Of a DNA stretch of 64,000 nucleotides, positions 1 through 9,708 are shown piece after piece (position 1 is the first letter of the stretch; every line of letters starts with the position of its first letter). Made by a program: the position numbers and the translations under genes. The notes under the pieces were generated by a model. That model was not told the DNA's origin. It saw only the letters and a program-made list of their open reading frames with translations, and made no database searches. This DNA is from Brevundimonas mediterranea (GTDB taxonomy: Bacteria > Pseudomonadota > Alphaproteobacteria > Caulobacterales > Caulobacteraceae): assembly GCF_014196125.1 (NCBI RefSeq), contig NZ_JACIDA010000001.1:62001-126000 (forward strand), written 5' to 3'.

Positions 1-122
1 CCGTCGCCCTCGAAGATCAGGGCTTCGTTCTGCAACAGGCCCCGGCCGCCCGTCAGGGTGGCGGGCTTCGAAGCGACTTCGTTCGGGGCGGTCGGGCGGC
101 CGACAGTGTTCATGGTGCTCAT
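1..122 (-). CDS. gcvPB: Glycine dehydrogenase (decarboxylating) subunit 2, N-terminal fragment
   Basis: Only the first 40 or so codons lie in the window. The reading frame opens with MSTMNTVGRP and continues through a Gly-rich segment (TGGRGLLQNEALIFE) that resembles the N-terminus of the C-terminal half of the P protein. The family decarboxylates glycine with PLP and passes the aminomethyl group to lipoylated GcvH. The start lies 12 bp after the gcvPA stop, so it is the last visible gene of the gcv operon. A second in-frame ATG three codons downstream is an alternative start. The PLP lysine would lie outside the window, so the call depends mainly on operon position. Confidence 0.85.
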   Translation of the reverse strand, partial: MSTMNTVGRPTAPNEVASKPATLTGGRGLLQNEALIFEGD

Positions 123-134
123 GGTCAGTATCCC

Positions 135-1481
135 TTACGCGCCGAGGACTTTGGAGAGCGACTTGGCGAGGATCTGGATGTCGACATCCAGGGTGGTCTC
201 GGTCGCGGCGACCAGCAGGACGTCGTCCATGCCGGCGTCGGGGGCCAGGCGGCTGTAGGGCACGCCGGCCAGCACATGGTGGTCGGCCAGGGTCGAGACG
301 ACCTCGGCGGCATTCTTGGGCAGGCGTACCGCGAACTCGTTGAAGAAGCGCGAGGTCAGGATTTCGACGCCCGGAATGGCGGCCAGGGCGTCGCGCGTGG
401 CCATAGCCTTCTCATGGTTCAGCAGGGCCAGTTTGCGCAGGCCCGTCTCGCCCAGCAGGCTCATGTGGATGGTGAAGGCCAGGGTGCAGAGGCCGGAATT
501 GGTGCAGATGTTCGAGGTCGCCTTGTCCCGGCGGATATGCTGTTCGCGCGTCGACAGGGTCAGGACGAAGCCGCGTTCGCCGTCGGCGTCCACGGTCTCG
601 CCGGTCAGGCGGCCGGGCATCTGGCGGATCAGCTTCTCGCGGGTGGCGAACAGGCCGACATAGGGACCGCCGAAGTTCAGCGCGTTGCCGATCGACTGGC
701 CCTCGGCCGCGACGATGTCGGCGCCCATCTCGCCGGGCGACTTCAGCAGGCCCATCGACACGGCCTCGGTGACCACGACGATCAGCAGGGCGCCGGCGGC
801 ATGGGCGGCCTCGGCGATCTTGGTCACATCCGTCGCCGTGCCGAAGACGTTCGGGGTCTGGACGACGACGCAGGCCGTGTCTGGACCGATCTGGTCGATC
901 ACGGCGGCCTCGGCGTCAAACGCCGGGGCCAGGACCTGGGTCTCGACGCCGACGGCGTGGACCACGGTCTCGGTCGCCTTGACGTAGTGGGGATGGACGC
1001 CGCCCGAGATCACCGCCTTGTTGCGGCGGGTCACGCGGGTCGCCATCAGCACGCCCTCGGCCATGGCGGTGGACCCGTCATAGAGCGAGGCGTTGGCCAC
1101 CGGCATGCCGGTCAGGTTCGCGACCTGGGTCTGGAACTCGTACAGGTACTGCAGGGTCCCTTGCGCGATTTCCGGCTGGTAGGGGGTGTAGCTGGTCAGG
1201 AATTCCGACCGCTGGATCACGTGATCCACCGTCGCCGGGACATGGTGCTTGTAGGCCCCTGCGCCGCAGAAGAAGGGCGTGGCGCCGGCCGTGGCGTTCT
1301 TGGCCGCCATGGCGGACAGGGCGCGTTCGACCTCCATCTCGCCGGCCACGCGGGGCAGGTCCACCGGCCCGTCCAGCCGCGCCGCCTCGGGCACGTCCAC
1401 GAACAGGTCGTCGATCGATTTCGCGCCGATGGCGGCTAGCATCGCCGTGCGGTCGTCGGGCGTCAGGGGGAGATAACGCAT
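135..1481 (-). CDS. gcvPA: Glycine dehydrogenase (decarboxylating) subunit 1
   Basis: This 448-residue protein is the N-terminal half of the split P protein of the cytoplasmic glycine cleavage system, which oxidatively decarboxylates glycine with PLP. It opens with the usual [15 protein letters not shown] and carries the family segment [20 protein letters not shown] near residue 93, followed by [14 protein letters not shown] near 130. Length matches the two-subunit type; the long single-chain P protein of enterobacteria is about twice this size. A weak CAGGACAAG lies upstream of the start. It follows gcvH by about 65 bp and precedes gcvPB by 12 bp, consistent with one transcript controlled by the glycine riboswitch at the operon head. 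Confidence 0.96.
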   Translation of the reverse strand: MRYLPLTPDDRTAMLAAIGAKSIDDLFVDVPEAARLDGPVDLPRVAGEMEVERALSAMAAKNATAGATPFFCGAGAYKHHVPATVDHVIQRSEFLTSYTPYQPEIAQGTLQYLYEFQTQVANLTGMPVANASLYDGSTAMAEGVLMATRVTRRNKAVISGGVHPHYVKATETVVHAVGVETQVLAPAFDAEAAVIDQIGPDTACVVVQTPNVFGTATDVTKIAEAAHAAGALLIVVVTEAVSMGLLKSPGEMGADIVAAEGQSIGNALNFGGPYVGLFATREKLIRQMPGRLTGETVDADGERGFVLTLSTREQHIRRDKATSNICTNSGLCTLAFTIHMSLLGETGLRKLALLNHEKAMATRDALAAIPGVEILTSRFFNEFAVRLPKNAAEVVSTLADHHVLAGVPYSRLAPDAGMDDVLLVAATETTLDVDIQILAKSLSKVLGA

Positions 1482-1546
1482 GGTCTTGTCCTGGGCCGTG
1501 AAAGGCCGAAGACCCGCCGACTCTTAATCAGCGGGTCCGATGGGGC

Positions 1547-1912
1547 TTAGAGGGTGGCGAGGAAGGCGTCGTAGGCGGCCTGGTCCATCAGGGCGTCCAG
1601 TTCGGCGGCATCCGACACCTTGATCTTGGCGAACCAGCCGTCGGCCTGCGGGGCCGAGTTGACCGTTTCCGGCGCGGTCGACAGGGCGTCGTTGGCCTCG
1701 ACCACTTCGCCCGAGACGGGGGCGTAGACGTCCGACGCGGCCTTGACGCTCTCGACCACGGCGAAGCTGGCGCCCTTGGCGACGGTCTTGCCGACCTCGG
1801 GCACTTCCACGAACACCACGTCGCCCAGGGCGTCGGCGGCGTGCTTCGAGATGCCAACGGTGGCGATGTCGCCGTCCAGGCTGACCCACTCGTGATCCTT
1901 GGTGAACTTCAT
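1547..1912 (-). CDS. gcvH: Glycine cleavage system H protein
   Basis: A 121-residue lipoyl carrier that shuttles the aminomethyl intermediate between P, T and L proteins. It begins [15 protein letters not shown], the standard H-protein N-terminus. The lipoylation lysine lies in [20 protein letters not shown] near residue 61, and the C-terminus has the usual [10 protein letters not shown] segment. Length is within the normal 120-130 range. A GAGGA ribosome-binding site sits about 8 nt before the ATG. The start is 10 bp after the gcvT stop, showing tight operon packing. Confidence 0.97.
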   Translation of the reverse strand: MKFTKDHEWVSLDGDIATVGISKHAADALGDVVFVEVPEVGKTVAKGASFAVVESVKAASDVYAPVSGEVVEANDALSTAPETVNSAPQADGWFAKIKVSDAAELDALMDQAAYDAFLATL

Positions 1913-1922
1913 GATCTGATCC

Positions 1923-3038
1923 TCAGACGGTCTTCGGTTTGCGATAATAGCGTTGCGCCACGAAGGGCATGGCGACGACTTCGGCGGCGGCGGTCTTGCC
2001 GCGCACGATGACCTTCAGGTCCGCGCCTAGCGCGGCATAGGCCGGCGGCACGAAGCCCATGGCGATGTTCTTGCCCAGCGTAGGGGAGGGGCCGCCCGAG
2101 GTGACCTTGCCGATGACGTTACCGTCCATGTCGGCGATCTCGGCGCCTTCGCGGGCCGGGGCGCCTTCCTTGACGATCAGGCCGACGCGGACGCGCGAAG
2201 GACCGTCGGCCAGTTCCTTCAGGATGCGGTCGGCGCCGTTGAAATCTGCGCGCTCCTTGCGGGACTTGGACAGGGCGAAGGTCAGCGCCCCTTCGACCGG
2301 GCTGGTCGTCGGGTCGATGTCATGGCCGTGCAGCGGCAGGCCGGCTTCCAGGCGCAGGCTGTCGCGGGCGCCCAGGCCGATCGGCTTGACGCGGGCGTCT
2401 TCCAGAATCGTGTTCCAGACCCGCTCGGCCTGATCCGCCGGCACCGAAATCTCATAGCCGTCCTCGCCGGTATAGCCCGAACGCGAGACATAGCAGTCGA
2501 CGCCGAACAGCATCAGCCGGGCGCATTCCATGAAGCCCATCTCGGCCAGGATCGGCTCATGCGCGGCCATGACTTCGGCGGCTTCCGGCCCCTGGATGGC
2601 GATCAAGGCGCGGTCCAGCACCGTCAGCTTGGCGTCGCCTTCCAGGTTCGCCTCCCAGAAGGCGAAGTCCTCGTCCTTGTTGCCTGCGTTGACGACGACG
2701 AACAGGCCGTCGTGGTCGGGGCGGCCGGCCATCAGGTCGTCGATGATCCCGCCGTCCTTGTTCAGCAGCAGGGAGTATTTCTGTTTGCCGGCCTTCAGGA
2801 TTTCATAGTCGCCGGGCACGAACCGTTCGAACTGGGCGGTGGCGTCCTCGCCGGTGATCTTGCACTGGCCCATGTGCGACACGTCGAACAGGCCGGCGTG
2901 TTCGCGGGTCCAGCGGTGCTCAGCCAGCACGCCTTCATACTGAACTGGCATGTCATAGCCGCCGAAGCCCACCATCCGGGCCCCCAGGGCGCGGTGCGCG
3001 GCGTTCAGGGGCGTGGTCTTCAGGACTTGGTCGGTCAT
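1923..3038 (-). CDS. gcvT: Aminomethyltransferase (glycine cleavage T protein)
   Basis: A 371-residue T protein, which releases ammonia from the H-protein-bound intermediate and transfers the methylene group to tetrahydrofolate. Recognisable parts are the N-terminal [21 protein letters not shown], the folate-site region [10 protein letters not shown] near residue 50, [13 protein letters not shown] in the middle and [20 protein letters not shown] near residue 225. Length is typical. It is the first gene of the gcv operon, with the tandem glycine riboswitch ending about 50 nt upstream of its start. The Shine-Dalgarno sequence is weak, which could fit a start region controlled by RNA structure. 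Confidence 0.97.
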   Translation of the reverse strand: MTDQVLKTTPLNAAHRALGARMVGFGGYDMPVQYEGVLAEHRWTREHAGLFDVSHMGQCKITGEDATAQFERFVPGDYEILKAGKQKYSLLLNKDGGIIDDLMAGRPDHDGLFVVVNAGNKDEDFAFWEANLEGDAKLTVLDRALIAIQGPEAAEVMAAHEPILAEMGFMECARLMLFGVDCYVSRSGYTGEDGYEISVPADQAERVWNTILEDARVKPIGLGARDSLRLEAGLPLHGHDIDPTTSPVEGALTFALSKSRKERADFNGADRILKELADGPSRVRVGLIVKEGAPAREGAEIADMDGNVIGKVTSGGPSPTLGKNIAMGFVPPAYAALGADLKVIVRGKTAAAEVVAMPFVAQRYYRKPKTV

Positions 3039-3088
3039 GGTTCAGGCTTTCACGGTCGCGTTTGGTGGCGGAGCTCCGCCGTCTTCGC

Positions 3089-3278
3089 GCCCCCGCTGTC
3101 CTGAAGCCTGAGAGATTCCGGCGACCAAATCATGTCGCCTTGCTCCGTCGGCGCGCCCGTAAAGAGCGACTTTCCAGCGTCCGTATGCTGTCGCGGTCCG
3201 TTTGCCTGAGCGTTTCCGGGGCGGTTGCGCCTTCGGCGTCGAGCCTAGTTTCCCAGTCCCGAACTCTCCCGCGAGAGC
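3089..3278 (-). promoter_or_regulatory. Tandem glycine riboswitch
   Basis: Read on the minus strand, the leader of gcvT holds two glycine-aptamer-like modules. The upstream module (about 3194-3278) has GGGAGAGTTC, then GCCGAAGGCGCAA and GGAAACGCTCAGGCAAA. The downstream module (about 3089-3185) has GCCGACGGAGCAAGG and GGAATCTCTCAGGCTTCAGG, then GACAGCGGGGG closes it. The CTCAGGC core in both is diagnostic for this class. Glycine riboswitches usually turn on gcv genes when glycine is plentiful. Whether control here is transcriptional or translational is not clear by eye. This element fills most of the 412-bp gap between gcvT and the divergent fbp; the rest should hold both promoters. Confidence 0.93.
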
Positions 3279-3450
3279 ATCCGACCTAAGCCACCGACTC
3301 CGGCTCCAAGTCAAGCGTCGTCGGCTTTTGCAGGCGGTGTGGCGGCGTCATTATCAGCGTTGGTCTCGCCGGTTGACGCGTGGCCCTTGCCCTTACGCCG
3401 TCGGCCCGCCAAGAACAGTGCGACGCTTCCAGCCGCACCGGACCGACCGC

Positions 3451-4422
3451 ATGACCGCCGACCGCACCCGCCTCGACGCCCATATCGCCGCCCTGGACGC
3501 GCCCGAGGGGCTGAAGACGGTCCTGACCGTCGTCGCCGCCACCTGTGCGGACATCAGCAAGGTCGTCGCCGGCGGCGCTCTGGCCGGGGCCCTGGGCGTT
3601 TCGGGCCAGATCAACGTCCAGGACGAGGAGCAGAAGAAGCTCGACGTCATGACCAATGACATGCTGACCGACGCCCTTCTGGCCAGCCCCGCCGTCGCCG
3701 GCGTCGCTTCCGAGGAAATGGACGAGGTCCAGCCGTCGGCCCATTCGACCGGCGACTATCTGGTCCTGTTCGACCCGCTGGACGGCTCGTCCAACATCGA
3801 CATCAACGCCATGGTCGGGACCATCGTCTCGGTGCTCAAGTCCGCGACGCCTTCGCCGACCGAAGCCGACTTCATGCAGCCGGGCCGCAACCAGGTCGCG
3901 GCCCTCTATGCGCTGTACGGCCCCCAGACCATGCTGGTCCTGACGACCGGCGCCGGGGTGAAGGGGTTCACCCTGTCGAACGACGGCGACTGGATCCTGA
4001 CCCACGACGACATCGCCATATCGCCGGACACCAAGGAGTTCGCCATCAACATGTCGAACCTGCGCCACTGGTCCGAGCCGGTGCAGACCTATGTCGGCGA
4101 CCTGCTGAAAGGCGAAGAGGGGCCGCGCGGCAAGAACTTCAACATGCGCTGGGTCGCGGCCATGGTGGCGGACGTCCACCGCATCCTGATGCGCGGCGGC
4201 GTCTTCCTGTACCCGTGGGACAGCCGCGAGCCGAACAAGCCCGGCAAGCTGCGCCTGATGTACGAAGGCAATCCGATGGCCTTCCTGGTTGAACAGGCCG
4301 GGGGCAAGGCGACGACGGACGGGACGCAGCCCATCCTGGACATCCAGCCCGAGCACCTGCACCAGCGCATCCCCGTCGCCTTGGGCTCGGCCAACGAGAT
4401 CGACGCCTACGCGGGCGTGTGA
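3451..4422 (+). CDS. fbp: Class 1 fructose-1,6-bisphosphatase
   Basis: Hydrolyses fructose-1,6-bisphosphate to fructose-6-phosphate in gluconeogenesis. The 323-residue product has the metal-site signature [20 protein letters not shown] near residue 110, preceded by ASEEMDE, and a C-terminal [15 protein letters not shown] block that forms part of the active site. Length fits the class 1 family. The frame stays open upstream to 3202, but that extension crosses the riboswitch of the opposite strand and has no family-like sequence. I therefore chose the ATG giving [12 protein letters not shown]. Its stop overlaps the pncA start in TGATG, so the two are probably co-transcribed. Confidence 0.95.
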   Translation: MTADRTRLDAHIAALDAPEGLKTVLTVVAATCADISKVVAGGALAGALGVSGQINVQDEEQKKLDVMTNDMLTDALLASPAVAGVASEEMDEVQPSAHSTGDYLVLFDPLDGSSNIDINAMVGTIVSVLKSATPSPTEADFMQPGRNQVAALYALYGPQTMLVLTTGAGVKGFTLSNDGDWILTHDDIAISPDTKEFAINMSNLRHWSEPVQTYVGDLLKGEEGPRGKNFNMRWVAAMVADVHRILMRGGVFLYPWDSREPNKPGKLRLMYEGNPMAFLVEQAGGKATTDGTQPILDIQPEHLHQRIPVALGSANEIDAYAGV

Positions 4423-5054
4423 TGCAGATCGCCGCCACAGACGCCCTACTGGTCATCGATCCGCAGAACGATTTCTGCGAGGGCGGTAGCCTGGCGGTAG
4501 CAGGCGGGGCGGGGATCATGCCGGTGATCAACCAGCTGGCCGAACGGTTCGCCCGGGTGATCCTGACCCAGGACTGGCACACGCCGGACCAGATCAGCTT
4601 CGCCTCCAACCACCCCGGCGTGGCCCCCTTCACCGAGATCGAGGTCGCCTACGGCCGTCAGATGCTGTGGCCGGATCACTGTATCCAGGGTTCGCCCGGC
4701 GCCGACTTCCATCCCGACGTCGCGCCCACGGTGCAAAAGGCGCTGGCGGTGATCCGCAAGGGCTACAATCCGGCGGTCGATTCCTATTCAGGCTTCTTCG
4801 AGAACGACCATCGCACCCCGACGGGCCTGGCCGGCCTGTTGCGCGATCTGGGCGTGACCCGCGTCTTCCTCGCGGGCCTGGCCTTCGACTACTGTGTCCG
4901 CTTCACCGCCGAAGATGCGGTCCGCGAAGGCTTCGAGGCCGTGGTCGTCTCCGACGCCAGCCGCGCCATCGCGCCGCACAGCGAGGCGGCGGCGCGGGAC
5001 AGTTTCCGGGGGCTGGGGGGGACGGAGATCGAGGCCGCAGCCCTTTTCGGCTGA
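4422..5054 (+). CDS. pncA: Nicotinamidase
   Basis: Converts nicotinamide to nicotinate for NAD salvage. The 210-residue protein shows the cysteine-hydrolase pattern: Asp in LLVIDPQNDFCEGG near residue 10, a metal site in TQDWHTPDQISFASNHPG, a Lys region KGYNPAVDSYSGFFEN and the nucleophile Cys in AGLAFDYCVRFTAEDA. The alternative substrate family, isochorismatase, usually lacks the D-H-H metal cluster seen here. The ATG overlaps the fbp stop (TGATG); an in-frame GTG one codon earlier is possible but less likely. A 173-bp palindromic repeat starts 12 bp after its stop. Confidence 0.93.
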   Translation: MQIAATDALLVIDPQNDFCEGGSLAVAGGAGIMPVINQLAERFARVILTQDWHTPDQISFASNHPGVAPFTEIEVAYGRQMLWPDHCIQGSPGADFHPDVAPTVQKALAVIRKGYNPAVDSYSGFFENDHRTPTGLAGLLRDLGVTRVFLAGLAFDYCVRFTAEDAVREGFEAVVVSDASRAIAPHSEAAARDSFRGLGGTEIEAAALFG

Positions 5055-5066
5055 CCCTCCTTCTTC

Positions 5067-5239
5067 CTTTCGTCATTCCGGGCGTAGCGCAGCGGAGACC
5101 CGGAACCCAGCGGCGCGCGTGAGCGCGAACCTGTCGCGGACAAGCTATTCCAGCATCGTGCGGCGGCCCCATTTCGCCTTCGGCGCCGCTGGGTTCCGGG
5201 TCTTCGGGCCAAGCGGCCCTTCGCCCGGAATGACGAAAG
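5067..5239. repeat. 173-bp palindromic intergenic repeat, copy A
   Basis: The element is bounded by inverted ends CTTTCGTCATTCCGGGC and GCCCGGAATGACGAAAG. Inside, the arms ACCCGGAACCCAGCGGCGC and GCGCCGCTGGGTTCCGGGT pair, so a long imperfect hairpin is possible. A same-length, same-orientation copy lies at 40660-40832; by hand I count about 13 mismatches and no gaps, most of them in the central loop. It fills the convergent junction between pncA and the deaminase gene, with about 10 bp on each side. It carries no gene and no transposase. It could be a small mobile palindromic element also used as a bidirectional terminator. Confidence 0.9.
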
Positions 5240-5248
5240 GGGACGGAG

Positions 5249-6259
5249 TCAGCCCGCCTTGGCGTAGGCCTCCACCTCCGCCACGAACGCCGCCTTCTCC
5301 GCCTCGCCCAGGAACGACCCCTCGAAACTGTTCCGCGCCAGCAGCGTCACCTGATCCTTCGTCAGCCCCACCGCCGCCGCCAGCCGGCTGTAGTTGTCGT
5401 TCACATACCCCCCGAAATAGGACGGGTCGTCCGAGTTCAGGGTGACGTGCAGGCCCCGGCGCAGCATCTCCGGCACGGGATGATCTTTCAGGTCGTTCAC
5501 CACGCACAGTTTCAGGTTCGACAGCGGGCAGACGGTCAGGGTCATCTGCTCGCGCGCCAGCCGCTCGACCAGGGCCTCGTCCTCCATCGAGCGATTGCCG
5601 TGGTCCATCCGGTCGATGTGCAGCAGGTCCAGCGCCTCGTGGACATAGGCGGGCGGGCCTTCCTCGCCGGCGTGGGCGCACAGTTTCAGGCCCAGGTCGC
5701 GGGCGGCGGCGAAGACGCGCTGGAACTTGGACGGCGGATGGCCGACCTCCGACGAATCCAGCCCCACCCCGATGAAATGATGCAGATAAGGCTTGGCCGC
5801 CTCCAGGGTCGCAAACGCCTCGTCCTCGGTCAGGTGACGCAGGAAGCTGAGGATCAGGCCCGAACTGACGCCCAGTTCCGCCTTGGCCCGGTCCATCCCC
5901 GCGATCAGCCCCTCGACCACCACGCCGAAGGCCACGCCCCGGTCGGTATGGGTCTGGGGATCGAAGAAGATCTCGGCGTGGCGCACGTTATCGGCGGCCG
6001 CCCGCTGGAAATAGGCGAAGGCCAGATCCTCGAAATCCTTGCGCGTCAGCAGCACGGCGGCCCCGGCGTAATAGATGTCCAGGAAATCCTGCAGGTTCGA
6101 GAAATCATAGGCCGCCCGCACCGCCTCGACGCTGTCATAGGGAATCGACACCCCGTTGCGCTGCGCCAGCTCGAACATCAGCTCCGGCTCCAGCGAGCCC
6201 TCGATGTGCAGGTGCAGTTCAGCCTTGGGCAGGCCGGCGATATAGGCGTCTAGCGACAT
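5249..6259 (-). CDS. Adenine deaminase-type member of the adenosine deaminase family
   Basis: A 336-residue zinc hydrolase that deaminates a purine base or nucleoside. Metal and catalytic motifs are LHLHIEGSLEPE (His16, His18), CAHAGEEGPP, RMDHG and NSDDPSYFGGY. The block FFDPQTHTDRGVAFGVVVEG and the phrase VGLDSSEVGHPPSKFQRVF match my memory of the Pseudomonas PA0148 branch, which was shown to act on adenine rather than adenosine. Many databases would still label this add. AAGGA sits just upstream of the ATG. It converges on pncA across repeat copy A, and the NYN gene lies 24 bp upstream. Confidence 0.9.
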   Translation of the reverse strand: MSLDAYIAGLPKAELHLHIEGSLEPELMFELAQRNGVSIPYDSVEAVRAAYDFSNLQDFLDIYYAGAAVLLTRKDFEDLAFAYFQRAAADNVRHAEIFFDPQTHTDRGVAFGVVVEGLIAGMDRAKAELGVSSGLILSFLRHLTEDEAFATLEAAKPYLHHFIGVGLDSSEVGHPPSKFQRVFAAARDLGLKLCAHAGEEGPPAYVHEALDLLHIDRMDHGNRSMEDEALVERLAREQMTLTVCPLSNLKLCVVNDLKDHPVPEMLRRGLHVTLNSDDPSYFGGYVNDNYSRLAAAVGLTKDQVTLLARNSFEGSFLGEAEKAAFVAEVEAYAKAG

Positions 6260-6283
6260 GGAGCATCCTTCGGAGGGAAGGGG

Positions 6284-7081
6284 TCAATTCGACACCACCA
6301 GCCGCAGATGTCCAGCCTTGGTCTTTCCGGCGTCGTCGTTGGGCGGCGGATCGGGCGGCGGGGGCAGGCTGGGACGGGCGCTCCAGGCCTCGGGCCGTTC
6401 GATCCAGCCCTTGGCCGTCTTAAGTCGGTCAGGCAGCATGGACTGGGCCAGCAGATTGGACCCGACGCCCACCAGTTCGTCGGTCCAGTTGGCGATCTGG
6501 CGGTTATGCATCCGGCCGGGCGGGGCGACGCTGACGATCCGCTTGTCCGGATAGGCCTCGCGCACGAACCGCACCGTCGCCGCATGGTCCCCGTCGGTGG
6601 TCAACAGATAGACGCTATCGACCCGGTTCGCCGCCACATCGTCCGCCACCGCCAGGGCCAGGTTGACGTCGCTCTGTTTCTCCGTCGCCGAACTCCAGCC
6701 GTGGCCACAGGCGCGGCAATGTTCGCCGTGGACGACGAAATGGCCCATCAGACAGCGCACGCGCCGGGCTCTCAGCGCCGTCTCATAGCGGAACAGCGCC
6801 TCCATCCGCGCCCGAGCCTGGGGCTTGTGCGCGCTGACCCAGACGACGCCGGTCAGCCGCTCCATCGGATCGATCAGCCCCCGCCCCAGGGCCTGCAGAT
6901 CCAGCCACAACCATTCTCGCCGCTTCTGGTCCAGCAGGGCGTGAAACAGGTTATAGCCGTCGACATAGAGGACGGCGCGGCGTTTCAGGAACGGCGGCGT
7001 GAAATCGCCGGGACCGATGCCGCGAACGGCCCCATCGGCCATGCGAATGCGTCCCTGATGCTGACCGTAGGGTTTCCCCAT
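6284..7081 (-). CDS. NYN domain protein (PIN-like ribonuclease fold)
   Basis: The 265-residue protein has the NYN core: VLYVDGYNLFHALL near residue 40, with an early acidic residue, a Cys pair in HCRACGHGW, KQSDVNLALAVADDVA near 135 and LLTTDGDHAATVRFVREA near 157. The spaced Asp residues form the likely metal-dependent nuclease site. Such proteins are thought to cut RNA; the target is unknown. The C-terminus after about residue 225 is Pro-rich and probably disordered. The start is uncertain: an ATG 13 codons in gives MADGAVRG. It may share a transcript with the deaminase 24 bp downstream, but no functional link is obvious. Confidence 0.85.
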   Translation of the reverse strand: MGKPYGQHQGRIRMADGAVRGIGPGDFTPPFLKRRAVLYVDGYNLFHALLDQKRREWLWLDLQALGRGLIDPMERLTGVVWVSAHKPQARARMEALFRYETALRARRVRCLMGHFVVHGEHCRACGHGWSSATEKQSDVNLALAVADDVAANRVDSVYLLTTDGDHAATVRFVREAYPDKRIVSVAPPGRMHNRQIANWTDELVGVGSNLLAQSMLPDRLKTAKGWIERPEAWSARPSLPPPPDPPPNDDAGKTKAGHLRLVVSN

Positions 7082-7163
7082 CCGTCGTCCGCCCCCTGTC
7101 CCCCGTAAAGGTTAATCAGAGGAGCGCAGCGGAGTCCGCGTCTTTCAGGTCACAGAACGGCGG

Positions 7164-8966
7164 TCACATCCGTTCGGGCGTCTCGATCCCCAACAGGGTC
7201 AGGGCCGTCTCGAGCTGACGCAGGGCCGCAGCCGACAAGGTCAGGCGCGAAGCCCGCGTCGCCTCGTCCGGCGCGACCAGCACCGGGCAGGCGGCGTAGA
7301 ATTTCGAGAAGGACTGCGCCACCCGATAGGCGTGCTCGGCCACCAGATGCGGCATCCGCTTGTCATAAGCGTCCGACACGGCGGTCGAGAAGGCGTCCAG
7401 CGTCAGGGCCAGATCGCGCTCCGCCTGTTCGGCGATGACGATGGCGCCGGCCGCCGCGCCCTGTTCGGCGGCCTTCCTCAGCAGGGATTTGATCCGAACC
7501 GACTGGTACAGCAGATAGGGGCCGGTCTTGCCCTCGAAGCTCATGAACCGGTCCAGATCGAAGACGTAGCTGGTGGTGCGGGCGTTCGACAGATCGGCGA
7601 ACTTCAGGGCGGCGATGGCCACCTTGTGCGCGATGGCTTCGAATTCTTCCGGCGACAGGTCGTCGCCCAGCTTGGCTTCGTGCAGCCGTTCGCGCGCCTT
7701 GTCCGTCGCCTGGTCGATCAGGTCGCGCAGCTTCAACACCCCGCCCGCACGGGTCTTGAACGGCTTGCCGTCGGGACCGTTCATGGTGCCGAAGCCCAGA
7801 TGCTCCAGCGTCCCTTCGGCGGCGTATCCGGCCAGATAGGCGGCGCGGAACACCTGTTCGAAATGCTCGGCCTGGCGTTCGTCGACGACGTACAGGGCCA
7901 GATCCGGCGCCAAGGCCTTCTTGCGGTCAAGGATCGTCGCCAGGTCGGTGGTGCCGTACATGGCTGAGCCTTCCGAGCTGATCACCAGCAGGGGCGGGGG
8001 CGAGGGGGCCTCGATCACCGAACCGTCGGCCAGCTTCTTCTTGCGGGTCTCGCCGGGCTTGGCGACATGCACCACCTGGGCGCCGTCGTCCTCGACCAGC
8101 AGACCGGTCGCCTTCAGATGCGCCAGCATCTCGGGCATTTGGGGGTCGGCGTCGCTCTCGCCGTTCCACAGGTCGAAATCGACCGACAGATCGCCGTATT
8201 CGCGCTTCAGCGCCTCACGGCTGACCGCCACGAAATGTTTCCACAGGGCGCGATAGCCGGGCCGGCCGTTCTGCAACTCCGCCGTCGCCTTGCGCGCGCG
8301 GTCGCGGAAGGTCGGGTCTTCCTTGGCCTTGCCCGCCGCCAGCGGATACAGCCGGTCCAGATCGGCCAGGGTCACCGGACTGTCGGCCGGGAAGGGCCCG
8401 TCGCCATCGACCAGGAAACCTTCCGCCAGCCCTTCGTCGCCACAGGCCACGATCAGCAGCCCCATCTGGAAGCCCCAGTCGCCGAAATGGGCGTCGCCGG
8501 TGACGTGGTCGCCGCGGAAACGGAACAGCCGCTTCAGGCTCTCGCCGATGATGGCGCTGCGCAGATGGCCGACGTGCATCGGCTTGGCCACGTTCGGACC
8601 GCCGTAGTCGATCACCACCTTGCGCGGATCGGCCACGACGGCGGCGCCCGCATGCTCGGCGTCGGCGGCCACCTCTGTGGCGCGTTCGGCCAGCAGCGCA
8701 TCGGCCAGCTTCAGATTGATGAAGCCCGGTCCCGCCACCTCGACCGAGGCGAAGCGCGGGTCGGAGCTCAGCCGCTCGGCGATCCTGCCCGCCAGCTCGC
8801 GCGGATTGGCCTTCAACGCCTTGGCGGCGGCCAGGGCGCCGTTCGACTGGAAGTCGGCCAGGTCGGGGCGGTCGGACGGCGTGACGCGCGCCAGGGCCGC
8901 ATCCACGCCTTCGGCGGCGAAGGCGGCGGCGACCGCTTCGCTGAGGACGGTCTTCAGATCAGCCAT
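7164..8966 (-). CDS. argS: Arginyl-tRNA synthetase
   Basis: A 600-residue class I synthetase that charges tRNA-Arg. The N-terminal Add1 domain opens [16 protein letters not shown]. The HIGH-type motif occurs in [20 protein letters not shown] near residue 130. The anticodon-binding C-terminus contains [17 protein letters not shown], and the chain ends in a hydrophobic [12 protein letters not shown] tail common in this family. Length is normal. Its ATG overlaps the stop of the secreted protein gene upstream (TAATG), so translation may be coupled. Confidence 0.97.
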   Translation of the reverse strand: MADLKTVLSEAVAAAFAAEGVDAALARVTPSDRPDLADFQSNGALAAAKALKANPRELAGRIAERLSSDPRFASVEVAGPGFINLKLADALLAERATEVAADAEHAGAAVVADPRKVVIDYGGPNVAKPMHVGHLRSAIIGESLKRLFRFRGDHVTGDAHFGDWGFQMGLLIVACGDEGLAEGFLVDGDGPFPADSPVTLADLDRLYPLAAGKAKEDPTFRDRARKATAELQNGRPGYRALWKHFVAVSREALKREYGDLSVDFDLWNGESDADPQMPEMLAHLKATGLLVEDDGAQVVHVAKPGETRKKKLADGSVIEAPSPPPLLVISSEGSAMYGTTDLATILDRKKALAPDLALYVVDERQAEHFEQVFRAAYLAGYAAEGTLEHLGFGTMNGPDGKPFKTRAGGVLKLRDLIDQATDKARERLHEAKLGDDLSPEEFEAIAHKVAIAALKFADLSNARTTSYVFDLDRFMSFEGKTGPYLLYQSVRIKSLLRKAAEQGAAAGAIVIAEQAERDLALTLDAFSTAVSDAYDKRMPHLVAEHAYRVAQSFSKFYAACPVLVAPDEATRASRLTLSAAALRQLETALTLLGIETPERM

Positions 8967-9640
8967 TATTGGTTCGGCGCAGAGGCTTGGGCCGGCACGC
9001 CGGCGTTGACGCGGAAGCGGCTGCCCGAGCGGTTGAACTCGGCCATTTCCGGCGTGACGTCGAAGCCGATCAGGACTTCGAAATTGCCGCCGCTGGTGTC
9101 GATGCCCGCGCGGGGGATCACGATGGTCCGCTGTTCATGGACCGAGGCGGTGCGTTGGCCGTCGAAATCCACTGGCAGGTCGAAATATTCCTTGGCCAGG
9201 ATGGCGTTGTTGCGCTCGGTCACGGCGACCCAGTAGCGATAGGTCTTCTGGTCACCCGCCGCCTTTTCGCCACGGCCCAGCTCGAACAGGATGTCCATAT
9301 CCAGGCGGATCGGATCGGCCTCGCGGTATTCGCAGTCAGCGGACACGCCTTCGATCTCGCCGGTGTAGGCGACGTTGGAGACGGCCGCGCGGCCGCCTTC
9401 CAGTTCGACGTAGCGGGCGGCGTCGTACAGCACCTTCACAAAGGGGCAGGGGCCGGCGTTGGGCCGGCGGCGCAAGGGCGCGATGCGCGGCGCGCGGCTG
9501 GGAGCGTTTTCAGCACCATCGGCCTGCTGGCCGCTGGAACCGCGATCACGCTGGCGCTGCGAGGTCTGCGCCTCGGCGGCGACGGGCAGGACAGCGGCCG
9601 CAATGGAGACGGCGGCCAGGGCGGAGAGCACGCGACGCAT
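8966..9640 (-). CDS. Secreted hypothetical protein
   Basis: A 224-residue protein with a Sec signal peptide ([25 protein letters not shown], cleavage likely after AEA). The mature part starts with a charged, low-complexity segment to about residue 55, then a region with [18 protein letters not shown] and [12 protein letters not shown]; the two cysteines could form a disulphide. The rest looks like one beta-rich periplasmic domain ending near [28 protein letters not shown] precedes the ATG at good spacing. It is translationally coupled to argS by overlap, a pairing that looks organisational. I do not recognise a function. Confidence 0.8.
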   Translation of the reverse strand: MRRVLSALAAVSIAAAVLPVAAEAQTSQRQRDRGSSGQQADGAENAPSRAPRIAPLRRRPNAGPCPFVKVLYDAARYVELEGGRAAVSNVAYTGEIEGVSADCEYREADPIRLDMDILFELGRGEKAAGDQKTYRYWVAVTERNNAILAKEYFDLPVDFDGQRTASVHEQRTIVIPRAGIDTSGGNFEVLIGFDVTPEMAEFNRSGSRFRVNAGVPAQASAPNQ

Positions 9641-9708
9641 CAGTTATCTTCCGACAGCGAGAGGACCAACGCCGTGGCAGGCGTCCTTAGAAAAGAGGCG
9701 AAGAGGTC

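Noticed and set aside
3202..3450. In-frame N-terminal extension of fbp
   Set aside because: It runs through the minus-strand riboswitch and encodes an unrelated, Arg-rich segment. The family start is the ATG at 3451.
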